Of a DNA stretch of 64,000 nucleotides, positions 37,475-45,649 are shown in pieces. This DNA comes from Gordonia sp. OPL2 (GTDB taxonomy: Bacteria; Actinomycetota; Actinomycetes; Mycobacteriales; Mycobacteriaceae). The notes under the pieces are model-generated. The model was not told where the DNA came from. It did not search any database and saw nothing but the letters and a program-made list of their open reading frames with translations. The position numbers were made by a program, and so were the translations under genes. The DNA is taken from assembly GCF_003797825.1 (NCBI RefSeq), contig NZ_RKME01000001.1, positions 124,001-188,000 of the forward strand, written 5' to 3'. Within the stretch, counting starts at the first letter, position 1, and each line of letters starts with the position of its first letter.

Positions 37475-39139
37475 TCAGCCGGCGGTCAGCTCGTCGGCCA
37501 GCACATCGAGCGACACCCCGCCGAGGGCGAGGGCACGAGTGTGGAAGTCCCGCAGCGTCCAGTCCGGGTGTGCACGCAGGGCCGACGAACGGGTCTGTTC
37601 CCAGACCCGTTGTCCCAGTGCGTACGACGGTGCCTGCCCCGGCCACCCGAGGTAGCGGTGGAGTTCGAAGCGCAGCACGGCGTGATCCATCGCGACCGAC
37701 CCGGTCAAGAACCGCCATGCCTTGTCGGCGTCCCACGTGCCACCGCCGAGTGCGGCTGGCGCGGGCAGGCGACAGTGCACACCGATGTCGACGACGACCC
37801 GCGCCGCGCGCAGTCGCTGCGAGTCGAGCATGCCCATCCGGTCGCCGGGATCGTCGAGCCAACCCAACTCGCCCATCAGTCTCTCCGCGTACAGCGCCCA
37901 GCCCTCGCCGTGGCCGGAGGTGAACGAGGCGAGCTTGCGCCATGCGTTGAGGTCGTCGGAGACGATGGCCGAGCCGAGCTGCAGGTGATGACCCGGCACA
38001 CCCTCGTGGAAGACCGTGGTGGTCTCCTGCCAGGTGTGGAACACCGTCTGCTCGGGTGGGACCGACCACCACATGCGGCCGGGTCGGGTCAGGTCCGCGC
38101 TCGGCTGGGTGTAGTAGATGATCCCCGTCTCCGACGGTGCGAGCCGACATTCGAGTCTCGTCAGTCGGGGCGGCAGGTCGACGTGGATCCCGGCCAGGGC
38201 GTCAACGGCCCGGTCGGACAGCTCCTGCATCCATCCGACGAACTCATGACGATCATGAATGGCGTACTGCGGCAGCGTGTTCAGGTGTGACATCGCCTCC
38301 CGCACCCCGCCGCCCGTGACGATCTCGGTGGCCAGTGCGGCCTGTTCGTCGACGATGGCGGCGAGACGATCGAGACCCCACGCGTATGCCTCGTCCGGGT
38401 CGACGTCGGCGCCGAGGTGGGCGGGCAGGAACCGGAGATAGCGCTCGCGTCCGACCGCGTCGTCGGTCACCGCGGACGGCGCGACCTCGGTCCGCAGCAT
38501 CACGGCCAGCGCGGCGAACGCCGACCCGGCGCGGTCGAGCGCCCGGGCGGTCGCGTCGGCGAGACGGGGGTCGTCGGCGAGGGCGGTGGTGTCGGCCGCG
38601 ATTCCGGCAACGGCCGCGTCGGACTGTTCCGCGACCAGGACGGCCTGCCGTCGGGCGAGAGGCGGCCCGTGCGCGATCCGATGCCGCAGTCCGTCGATGA
38701 TGCCGTCGACGCAGTCGGGGATACCGGACAGTCGCGCCAGGAAGATCTCGCGTGCCTCCGCGGTGTCGGTGGGCATCAGGTCGAAGACGTCGCGCACCGC
38801 TTGCAGCGGCGAGGCGATCACATTGCAGTCGCCGATGTGCTCACCCGCCTCGGCGAGCGCGATCTCGCGATGGAGCGACGCGGTCATCGTCGCCACGGTG
38901 ACGCGGTCGACCTCGTCGGCCACCGGCGCCGACTCGAGCGATCCGACGGCGGCCCGGGCGGCGGCAGCACGGGCGTAGCAGGCACCGGGGGAGAAGTCGG
39001 TGAGGCGGTCGTCCTGGCCGGGCACACCGATCTCTGTCGCGAAGAACGGATCGAGCCCGGCCTGATCGGCGAGATGGCGTTCCGCGAGCCGGTCGACGAC
39101 GGATGGGGTACGGGTTGCGCCGGGCGCCGGGGCGCTCAC
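37475..39139 (-). CDS. DUF885 family zinc-peptidase-like protein
   Basis: The protein is 554 residues from GTG 39139, overlapping the stop of the upstream peptidase by 4 nt (GTGA). DUF885 proteins are helical metallohydrolases related to M3/M32-like peptidases. The metal site is visible in 'TVFHEGVPGHHLQLG' (H-E-x-x-x-H-H), with the downstream 'TSGHGEGWALYAERLMGELG' supplying the third ligand Glu. No signal peptide is seen, so it is likely cytoplasmic. The substrate is unknown; small peptides are plausible. Confidence 0.9.
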   Translation of the reverse strand: MSAPAPGATRTPSVVDRLAERHLADQAGLDPFFATEIGVPGQDDRLTDFSPGACYARAAAARAAVGSLESAPVADEVDRVTVATMTASLHREIALAEAGEHIGDCNVIASPLQAVRDVFDLMPTDTAEAREIFLARLSGIPDCVDGIIDGLRHRIAHGPPLARRQAVLVAEQSDAAVAGIAADTTALADDPRLADATARALDRAGSAFAALAVMLRTEVAPSAVTDDAVGRERYLRFLPAHLGADVDPDEAYAWGLDRLAAIVDEQAALATEIVTGGGVREAMSHLNTLPQYAIHDRHEFVGWMQELSDRAVDALAGIHVDLPPRLTRLECRLAPSETGIIYYTQPSADLTRPGRMWWSVPPEQTVFHTWQETTTVFHEGVPGHHLQLGSAIVSDDLNAWRKLASFTSGHGEGWALYAERLMGELGWLDDPGDRMGMLDSQRLRAARVVVDIGVHCRLPAPAALGGGTWDADKAWRFLTGSVAMDHAVLRFELHRYLGWPGQAPSYALGQRVWEQTRSSALRAHPDWTLRDFHTRALALGGVSLDVLADELTAG

Positions 39140-39999
39140 AGATCGTTGGTGGCGAAGGTGTCGCACCGGCGCGGATCGCCGGACTCATATCCGGTGCCGA
39201 ACCACCGGACACGCTGTTGTGCCGATCCGTGCGTCCAGCCCTCCGGATTCGAGTTGGCTCCCTGGATCGTGTCGTCGCCGATGGCCTTCGCGGTCTGCAC
39301 GACAGTGGCGATCTGATCCTGGGTCAGCGGCTCGAGCATCGCATCGGGCCCCTTGTCCGAGTGATAGGCCCAGACACCGGCGAGGCAGTCGGCTTGCAGT
39401 TCGACACGAACCGAGCCGGACAGCGGACCCTGCGAACCCATGCGGTTGCCCTTCTGGAGTGCGCCGGTCAGGTTCTGTACGTGATGGCCGTACTCGTGGG
39501 CGACGACGTACTCCTGGGCGAGCGGACCGTCGCTGCCGCCCATCTGTTTCAGCTGGGCGAAGAATGTCGGATCGAAGTACGCCGTGCTGTCGGCCGGGCA
39601 GTAGAACGGCCCCGTTGCCGACGTCGCCGCACCGCATCCCGTGTTAACCGACCCGGAGAAGATCTTCGTGTTCGGTGGCGTGTAGCCGCGCATCTGCTCC
39701 GACCAGACCTGATCGAGGCTGTTCGTGGTCGCAACGATCCGGCAGATGTCGTCGGTGTTGGCCTTCTCGATCGTGCACGAGCGGATCTGTGCATCGATCT
39801 CGGATGAGTTCTGGCTGTTCGCCGACGTTCCGGTACCCGCGCCACCGGTGATCGAGCCCGGGTCGATCCCGAAGAACAGGGCGATGAGGGTGATCACGAG
39901 TCCGGCGCCGCCGCCGAGCGCGATCCGTCCCACGCCACCGCCACCACCGCCGCCCGACACGTTGCCGGTGTCCAGTGGCCCACCACCCTGAAATGTCAT
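39136..39999 (-). CDS. Neutral zinc metallopeptidase (YpfJ/KPN_02809 family)
   Basis: The protein is 287 residues from the ATG at 39999, which has GAGGAGCT upstream. It begins 'MTFQGGGPLDTGNVSGGGGGGG', then one TM helix (about 28-46), an extracytoplasmic linker and a zinc peptidase domain with H168-E-Y-G-H172 (H-E-x-x-H) and downstream 'LQADCLAGVWAY' giving a further ligand. Conserved Cys pairs suggest disulfides outside the membrane. Function in the cell is unknown. It is translationally coupled to the DUF885 gene. Confidence 0.92.
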   Translation of the reverse strand: MTFQGGGPLDTGNVSGGGGGGGVGRIALGGGAGLVITLIALFFGIDPGSITGGAGTGTSANSQNSSEIDAQIRSCTIEKANTDDICRIVATTNSLDQVWSEQMRGYTPPNTKIFSGSVNTGCGAATSATGPFYCPADSTAYFDPTFFAQLKQMGGSDGPLAQEYVVAHEYGHHVQNLTGALQKGNRMGSQGPLSGSVRVELQADCLAGVWAYHSDKGPDAMLEPLTQDQIATVVQTAKAIGDDTIQGANSNPEGWTHGSAQQRVRWFGTGYESGDPRRCDTFATNDL

Positions 40000-40234
40000 G
40001 AGAGCTCCTCGGTCCGGCGAACACCGCGTCCCGGCCCGGACAGGGGACGTCGGGGACGGCAGCATCGAGCATATTCGCCGGCGGTGTGGCGGTGGCCGGA
40101 TCGATCGCACACCGGCGCGTGTCGGGATCCGGGAACGGGCCACAGGACCCGAGCGCGGGCGGGTGCGGGCAGGTCAACGGCGCGAAAGTAGGATGACCCG
40201 AGATCCATCTCGTACCCCCTTGGAAGGACTCTGA

Positions 40235-42085
40235 GTGCTCCGCACGCATCTGGCCGGTTCGCTTCGCAGCGCCGACGCCTCGCAGACCGTCACCGTCGCC
40301 GGCTGGGTTGCCCGTCGCCGTGATCACGGCGGCGTGGTCTTCATCGATCTGCGGGACAGCTCGGGTCTCGTCCAGGTCGTCTTCCGTGACGAGTCGGTCG
40401 CCGAAGCCGCACACCGCCTGCGCGCGGAGTTCTGTGTCGCGGTGACGGGCGTCGTCGAGGTGCGCCCGGAGGGCAGCGAGAACGCCAACCTCCCGTCCGG
40501 CGCGATCGAGATCAACGCGACGGCCCTCGAGGTGCTGAACGCCTCGGCGCCCCTTCCCTTCCAACTCGACGACGCGCCGGGCGAGGAGGCGCGACTGCGC
40601 CACCGCTACCTCGACCTGCGTCGCGACAAGCCCGCGCATGCCCTCCGTCTGCGCTCGAAGGTGAACGCAGCTGCCCGCGGCGTGCTCGCCGACCACGACT
40701 TCGTCGAGATCGAGACCCCGACGCTGACCCGCTCGACGCCGGAGGGCGCTCGCGACTTCCTGGTGCCGGCACGTCTGCAACCCGGCACCTTCTACGCGCT
40801 GCCGCAGAGCCCGCAGTTGTTCAAGCAGCTGCTCATGGTGGCCGGGATGGAGCGGTACTACCAGATCGCGCGGTGCTACCGCGACGAGGATTTCCGCGCC
40901 GATCGCCAGCCCGAGTTCACCCAGCTGGATCTCGAGATGAGCTTCGTCGACCAGGACGATGTCATCTCTCTCGCCGAGGAGATCCTCGTCGCGCTGTGGA
41001 AACTGATCGGGGTCGAGATCGCGACGCCGATCCCGCGCATCACCTATGCCGACGCGATGCGCCGCTTCGGCAGTGACAAACCGGATCTGCGTTTCGGCAT
41101 CGAACTCGTCGAGTGCACGGACTTCTTCGCCGACACCCCCTTCCGCGTGTTCCAGGCCCCCTACGTGGGTGCCGTCGTCATGCCGGGCGGGGCCTCGCAG
41201 CCGCGACGCCAACTCGATGCGTGGCAGGAGTGGGCCAAGCAGCGCGGGGCAAAGGGGCTGGCCTACGTCCTCGTCGGTGAGGACGGAGAGCTCGGTGGTC
41301 CGGTCGCCAAGAACCTGTCCGACACGGAGCGCGCGGGACTGGCCGCGCACGTGGGGGCCGCACCCGGCGACTGTGTGTTCTTCGCGGCCGGACCGGTGAA
41401 GGCGCAGCGCGCTCTCCTCGGAGCGGCCCGTGGCGAGATCGCCTCTCGCCTCGGCCTGATCCCCGGCGCCGGGAGCGAAACGAGTGGGGTGCCCACCGGC
41501 GCCGACGATTGGGCGTTCACCTGGGTCGTCGACGCCCCGCTGTTCGAACCGGCCGACGACGCCACTGCCTCCGGCGACATCGCCGTCGGATCCGGGGCCT
41601 GGACCGCCGTGCATCACGCCTTCACCGCGCCGAAGCCGGAATCGCTCGCCACGCTCGACACCGATCCCGGCGCGGCGCTGGCCTACGCCTACGACATCGT
41701 CTGCAACGGCAACGAGATCGGCGGTGGGTCGATCCGTATCCATCAGCGCGACGTGCAGGAGCGGGTCTTCGAGATCATGGGCATCGGTCACGACGAGGCC
41801 CAGGAGAAGTTCGGCTTCCTGCTCGACGCCTTCGCCTACGGCGCGCCCCCGCACGGCGGTATCGCATTCGGATGGGACCGGATCACCGCACTGCTCGCCG
41901 GTGAGAGCTCGATCCGCGAGGTGATCGCGTTCCCGAAGTCTGGTGGCGGTGTCGATCCGTTGACCGACGCTCCCGCGCCGATCACCGCGCAGCAGCGCAA
42001 GGAGTCCGGGATCGACGCGAAGCCGGTGGCGCGCAACCGTCCGGGCGCCGACGACGCCGCGCAGACCGCCGACAACGCGGGCTGA
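40235..42085 (+). CDS. aspS: Aspartate--tRNA ligase
   Basis: The protein is 616 residues from GTG 40235 (GGAAGGA upstream). It has the bacterial-type layout: N-terminal OB anticodon domain ('[30 protein letters not shown]'), class II core ('[10 protein letters not shown]', '[22 protein letters not shown]', '[47 protein letters not shown]'), the bacterial insertion GAD domain, and motif 3 '[16 protein letters not shown]'. Many actinobacteria use a non-discriminating AspRS together with GatCAB; which kind this is cannot be settled by eye. The C-terminal 20 residues form a variable tail. Confidence 0.98.
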   Translation: MLRTHLAGSLRSADASQTVTVAGWVARRRDHGGVVFIDLRDSSGLVQVVFRDESVAEAAHRLRAEFCVAVTGVVEVRPEGSENANLPSGAIEINATALEVLNASAPLPFQLDDAPGEEARLRHRYLDLRRDKPAHALRLRSKVNAAARGVLADHDFVEIETPTLTRSTPEGARDFLVPARLQPGTFYALPQSPQLFKQLLMVAGMERYYQIARCYRDEDFRADRQPEFTQLDLEMSFVDQDDVISLAEEILVALWKLIGVEIATPIPRITYADAMRRFGSDKPDLRFGIELVECTDFFADTPFRVFQAPYVGAVVMPGGASQPRRQLDAWQEWAKQRGAKGLAYVLVGEDGELGGPVAKNLSDTERAGLAAHVGAAPGDCVFFAAGPVKAQRALLGAARGEIASRLGLIPGAGSETSGVPTGADDWAFTWVVDAPLFEPADDATASGDIAVGSGAWTAVHHAFTAPKPESLATLDTDPGAALAYAYDIVCNGNEIGGGSIRIHQRDVQERVFEIMGIGHDEAQEKFGFLLDAFAYGAPPHGGIAFGWDRITALLAGESSIREVIAFPKSGGGVDPLTDAPAPITAQQRKESGIDAKPVARNRPGADDAAQTADNAG

Positions 42086-42112
42086 GTATCCCGCCCTCCG
42101 GTGACGCCGCCG

Positions 42113-42138
42113 GTGCGGGCCGGTGATCCGGCCCGCAC
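42113..42138 (+). terminator. Hairpin terminator after aspS
   Basis: GTGCGGGCCGG (42113-42123) pairs with CCGGCCCGCAC (42128-42138) around loop TGAT. The hairpin lies 27 nt past the aspS stop and separates it from the transglutaminase operon. No U-tract follows. Confidence 0.75.
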
Positions 42139-42178
42139 ATCCGGCATCGGGTCGGTATCTGTGATGTGATTTCTGACC

Positions 42179-45100
42179 ATGACGATCAAGGTGGCCCTCG
42201 AGCACCGGACGAGTTACGCGTTCGATCGCCCGGTCAAGATCTACCCGCATGTGGTGCGGTTGCGGCCGGCTCCCCACTCGCGGACACCGATCGAGGCGTA
42301 TTCGCTGAAAGTCGAACCCGCAGAGCACTTCCTGAACTGGCAGCAGGACGCTTTCAGCAACTACATGGCCCGTCTGGTGTTCCCGGAGCCGTCGCCGACC
42401 CTCTCGGTCACCGTGAGCCTCATCGCCGACCTGACCGCGATCAACCCGTTCGACTTCTTCATCGAGGACTGGGCCGAGGACTACGGCTTCGACTATCCCG
42501 ACGAACTCGCCGACGACCTCGAGATCTTCCTGCGCCCGGTCGGGGTCACCGACGGTGAGTTCGCGGGCGCGCCGGTGCACCCGTCCATCGCCGAGTTCGC
42601 CGCCGCGCACCGGCCCAGCGGACACGTGCGGATCATCGACTTCCTGGTCTCGGTGAACCGGGCGGTGCAGCAGGCCGTCGGCTACACCGTGCGTCTCGAG
42701 GCCGGTGTGCAGACACCCGAACACACTCTGGCGAGCGGGATCGGATCGTGTCGCGACTCCGCATGGCTGCTCGTCGCCGTCCTGCGGGAACTCGGCCTCG
42801 CCGCGCGATTCGTCTCCGGCTACCTCGTGCAGCTCACCTCCGACGTCAAGTCGATCGACGGTCCGTCCGGACCGGACGCCGACTTCACCGACCTGCATGC
42901 CTGGACCGAGGTGTATCTGCCCGGCGCCGGCTGGGTCGGGATGGATCCCACCTCCGGCCTGTTCGCCGGAGAAGGGCACATCCCGCTCGCCGCGACGCCC
43001 AATCCCGGTGGTGCGGCACCGATCACCGGTGCGACCGGCCCCTGTCACGCCACCCTCGACTTCTCCAACACGGTGACTCGGTTCCACGAGGACCCGCGGG
43101 TGACCTTGCCGTACACACCGTCGCAGTGGGAGCGCGTCCAGGAACTCGGTGCCGCCCTCGACACCACGATGGAACGCAACGACGTCCGGCTGACGATGGG
43201 AGGCGAACCGACCTTCGTCTCGATCGACAACCAGACCGATCCCGAGTGGACCACCGCCGCCGACGGCCCGCACAAACGGCAACTCGCCTCCGACCTCGCG
43301 GGCCGGCTGCAGGCGGCCTACGCGCCGACCGGGCTCGTGCAACGCAGCCAGGGCAAGTGGTATCCGGGGGAACCGTTGCCGCGCTGGCAGATCGCGCTCA
43401 TGTGGCGTACCGACGGCTTGCCGATCTGGCGTCGTCCGGAACTACTCGCCGACCCCTGGTCGGATCGTGCCGCCGCCGAGGCGAGCATGCAGACCGAGAC
43501 GCACGGCGGGGGACCGGACGCATCGGCGTCCTCCGGCGTGGCGGAGAAGCTGCTGATCGCGTTCGCGTCCCGCCTCGGACTCCCGTTGTCGCAGGTGATG
43601 CCCGCGTTCGAGGACCCGCTGGTCCGGATGCGCGAGCTGTCCACCCTGCCCCCGGGCGACCCTGCCGACGACCCGACCCTGCGGACGGTGCGCGCGACGC
43701 AACTAGCCGTGGCGGCCGCCGAGGCCGAAGAACTCGAGGAGGACCTCGGACCGGTCGACGACTCCACCGCCGCCCGGCAGGCACTGTTGCGGCGACTCGA
43801 CGGTTCGGTGGCCGGGCCGACCGCATTCGTGTTGCCGCTGAGTCGCAGCGACGACGATTCCGCCTGGCAGTCCGCACGCTGGACGACCCGCCGCGGCCGG
43901 CTCGTGCTGACCCCGGGCACCTCCCCGGCCGGACTCCGTCTGCCGCTGAACTCACTGTCCTGGGGGCCCGCGCCGACCGTCTTCGAGGTGGACCCGTCGG
44001 CTCGCCCCGACGCCCTGCCCGACGATCCGGCCCAGGCGCTCGGGTGGACCGTGACTGAGGTGGATCCGTCCGCATTCGTCCCGCGCACAGCCATCGTCGC
44101 GGAGGTCCGCAACGATGTGCTGCACGCGTTCCTGCCGCCGACCGCTGCGCTGGAGGAGTTCCTGGCGGTCATCGAGATGCTGGAGGAGGCGGCCGCGGCG
44201 ATCGGCACACCGATCGTCGTCGAGGGTTACGGACCGCCGGCCGACGGACGCCTCACCACGCTCACCGTGACACCGGACCCCGGGGTGATCGAGGTGAACA
44301 TCCAGCCGACGCACAGTTTCGGTGAACAGTCCGAACTCCTCGAGTCGCTCTACGAACATGCTCGACACGCACGGCTCGGCACGGAGACCTTCGACCTCGA
44401 CGGCAGCCACGGCGGCACCGGCGGCGGCAACCACATCACCCTCGGCGGACGCACGCCCGCCGACTCGCCGATGCTGCGTCGACCGGATCTGCTCGTGTCG
44501 ATGCTGACGTACTGGCAGCGGCATCCCGCGTTGTCCTACCTGTTCTCCGGCCGGTTCGTCGGTACGACCTCGCAGGCACCCCGGGTGGACGAGGGCCGCG
44601 AGTCGTCGTTGTACGAGTTGGAGATCGCGTTCGCCGAGATCGACCGGCTCGCGGTGAAGGCGGCCGGCGGTGTGGCCGCCGACGCGCCGCCGAATCCGTG
44701 GGTCACCGACCGGGCGTTGCGTCACCTGCTGACCGACATCACCGGGAACACCCACCGCGCCGAGTTCTGCATCGACAAGCTCTACAGTCCCGACTCCTCG
44801 CGGGGCCGCCTCGGCCTGCTGGAACTGCGGGCGTTCGAGATGCCACCGCACCATCAGATGGCCATGGTGCAGTCGCTCCTCGTGCGATCGCTCGTCTCCT
44901 GGTTCTGGGAGCAGCCCTACCGTGGCCGGCTGATCCGGCACGGTGCCGACCTGCACGGCAAATACCTGTTGCCCCACCACCTCATCGCCGACATCGCGCT
45001 CGTCGCCGAGGAGTTGCGCGAGGCGGGATATCCGTTCGACACCGCATGGCTCGACCCGTTCACCGAGTTCCGCTTCCCGCGGCTGGGTACCGTCGCGATC

Positions 45101-45649
45101 CGTGATCACGAGGTCGAGCTGCGGGGGGCGATCGAGCCGTGGAACACGCTCGGCGAGGAATCGACCGGAACCGGCACGGCCCGGTACGTCGACTCGTCCG
45201 TCGAGCGCGTTCAGGTGCGCGTGCTCGGCGGTGAGGACGATCGATTCCTGTTGACCTGCAACGGCTTCCCGATCCCGCTACGACCGACGGGGCGTACCGG
45301 GGAACGGGTCGCCGGCATCCGCTTCCGGGCGTGGCAGCCGCCGAGCGCCCTGCATCCGACGATCACCATCGACACCCCGCTCACCTTCGACCTCATCGAC
45401 ACCGTCAGCGAGCGGTCCGTGGGCGGCGCGACGTATCACGTCGTGCACCCGGGGGGACGGGCCTACGATCGTCCGCCGGTCAACGCGGTCGAGGCGGAGT
45501 CTCGCCGTAACGGGCGTTTCGAGTCGACGGGACACACGACCGGTGCCGTCGACGTCGGGCTCCTGCGCGAACGTCAGGCCCGGCTGGCCACCGATTCCGG
45601 GGTCCCGGCCATCCTCGACCTGCGTCGGGCACGTACAGTTCTCCGGTGA
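42179..45649 (+). CDS. Transglutaminase-like protein fused to DUF2126 (COG4196-type)
   Basis: The protein is 1156 residues. The N-terminal 290 residues are a bacterial transglutaminase-like fold with a beta N-domain and the triad C191 (SGIGSCRDSAWLLVAVLRELG), H240 (DLHAWTEVYLPG) and D256 (GMDPTSG). The remaining 860 residues match DUF2126, in which 'GGNHITLGG' and 'LGLLELRAFEMPPHHQMA' stand out; from memory this domain was proposed to be a carboxylate-amine ligase-like fold. The M. tuberculosis counterpart is Rv2566. It begins an operon whose next gene starts inside its stop (GTGA). A role in making, cross-linking or cleaving a peptide is inferred from the family; no product is known to me. 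Confidence 0.93.
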   Translation: MTIKVALEHRTSYAFDRPVKIYPHVVRLRPAPHSRTPIEAYSLKVEPAEHFLNWQQDAFSNYMARLVFPEPSPTLSVTVSLIADLTAINPFDFFIEDWAEDYGFDYPDELADDLEIFLRPVGVTDGEFAGAPVHPSIAEFAAAHRPSGHVRIIDFLVSVNRAVQQAVGYTVRLEAGVQTPEHTLASGIGSCRDSAWLLVAVLRELGLAARFVSGYLVQLTSDVKSIDGPSGPDADFTDLHAWTEVYLPGAGWVGMDPTSGLFAGEGHIPLAATPNPGGAAPITGATGPCHATLDFSNTVTRFHEDPRVTLPYTPSQWERVQELGAALDTTMERNDVRLTMGGEPTFVSIDNQTDPEWTTAADGPHKRQLASDLAGRLQAAYAPTGLVQRSQGKWYPGEPLPRWQIALMWRTDGLPIWRRPELLADPWSDRAAAEASMQTETHGGGPDASASSGVAEKLLIAFASRLGLPLSQVMPAFEDPLVRMRELSTLPPGDPADDPTLRTVRATQLAVAAAEAEELEEDLGPVDDSTAARQALLRRLDGSVAGPTAFVLPLSRSDDDSAWQSARWTTRRGRLVLTPGTSPAGLRLPLNSLSWGPAPTVFEVDPSARPDALPDDPAQALGWTVTEVDPSAFVPRTAIVAEVRNDVLHAFLPPTAALEEFLAVIEMLEEAAAAIGTPIVVEGYGPPADGRLTTLTVTPDPGVIEVNIQPTHSFGEQSELLESLYEHARHARLGTETFDLDGSHGGTGGGNHITLGGRTPADSPMLRRPDLLVSMLTYWQRHPALSYLFSGRFVGTTSQAPRVDEGRESSLYELEIAFAEIDRLAVKAAGGVAADAPPNPWVTDRALRHLLTDITGNTHRAEFCIDKLYSPDSSRGRLGLLELRAFEMPPHHQMAMVQSLLVRSLVSWFWEQPYRGRLIRHGADLHGKYLLPHHLIADIALVAEELREAGYPFDTAWLDPFTEFRFPRLGTVAIRDHEVELRGAIEPWNTLGEESTGTGTARYVDSSVERVQVRVLGGEDDRFLLTCNGFPIPLRPTGRTGERVAGIRFRAWQPPSALHPTITIDTPLTFDLIDTVSERSVGGATYHVVHPGGRAYDRPPVNAVEAESRRNGRFESTGHTTGAVDVGLLRERQARLATDSGVPAILDLRRARTVLR

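Noticed and set aside
42113..42138. Riboswitch before the transglutaminase operon
   Set aside because: The structure is a simple terminator hairpin close to the aspS stop, with no conserved aptamer-like junction.
39644..43342. Very long open frame (over 1200 codons) on the minus strand across the zinc peptidase, aspS and the transglutaminase gene
   Set aside because: It is antisense to well-conserved genes, Arg/Gly/His/Asp-rich with no domain or ribosome site, and results from strong third-position GC.
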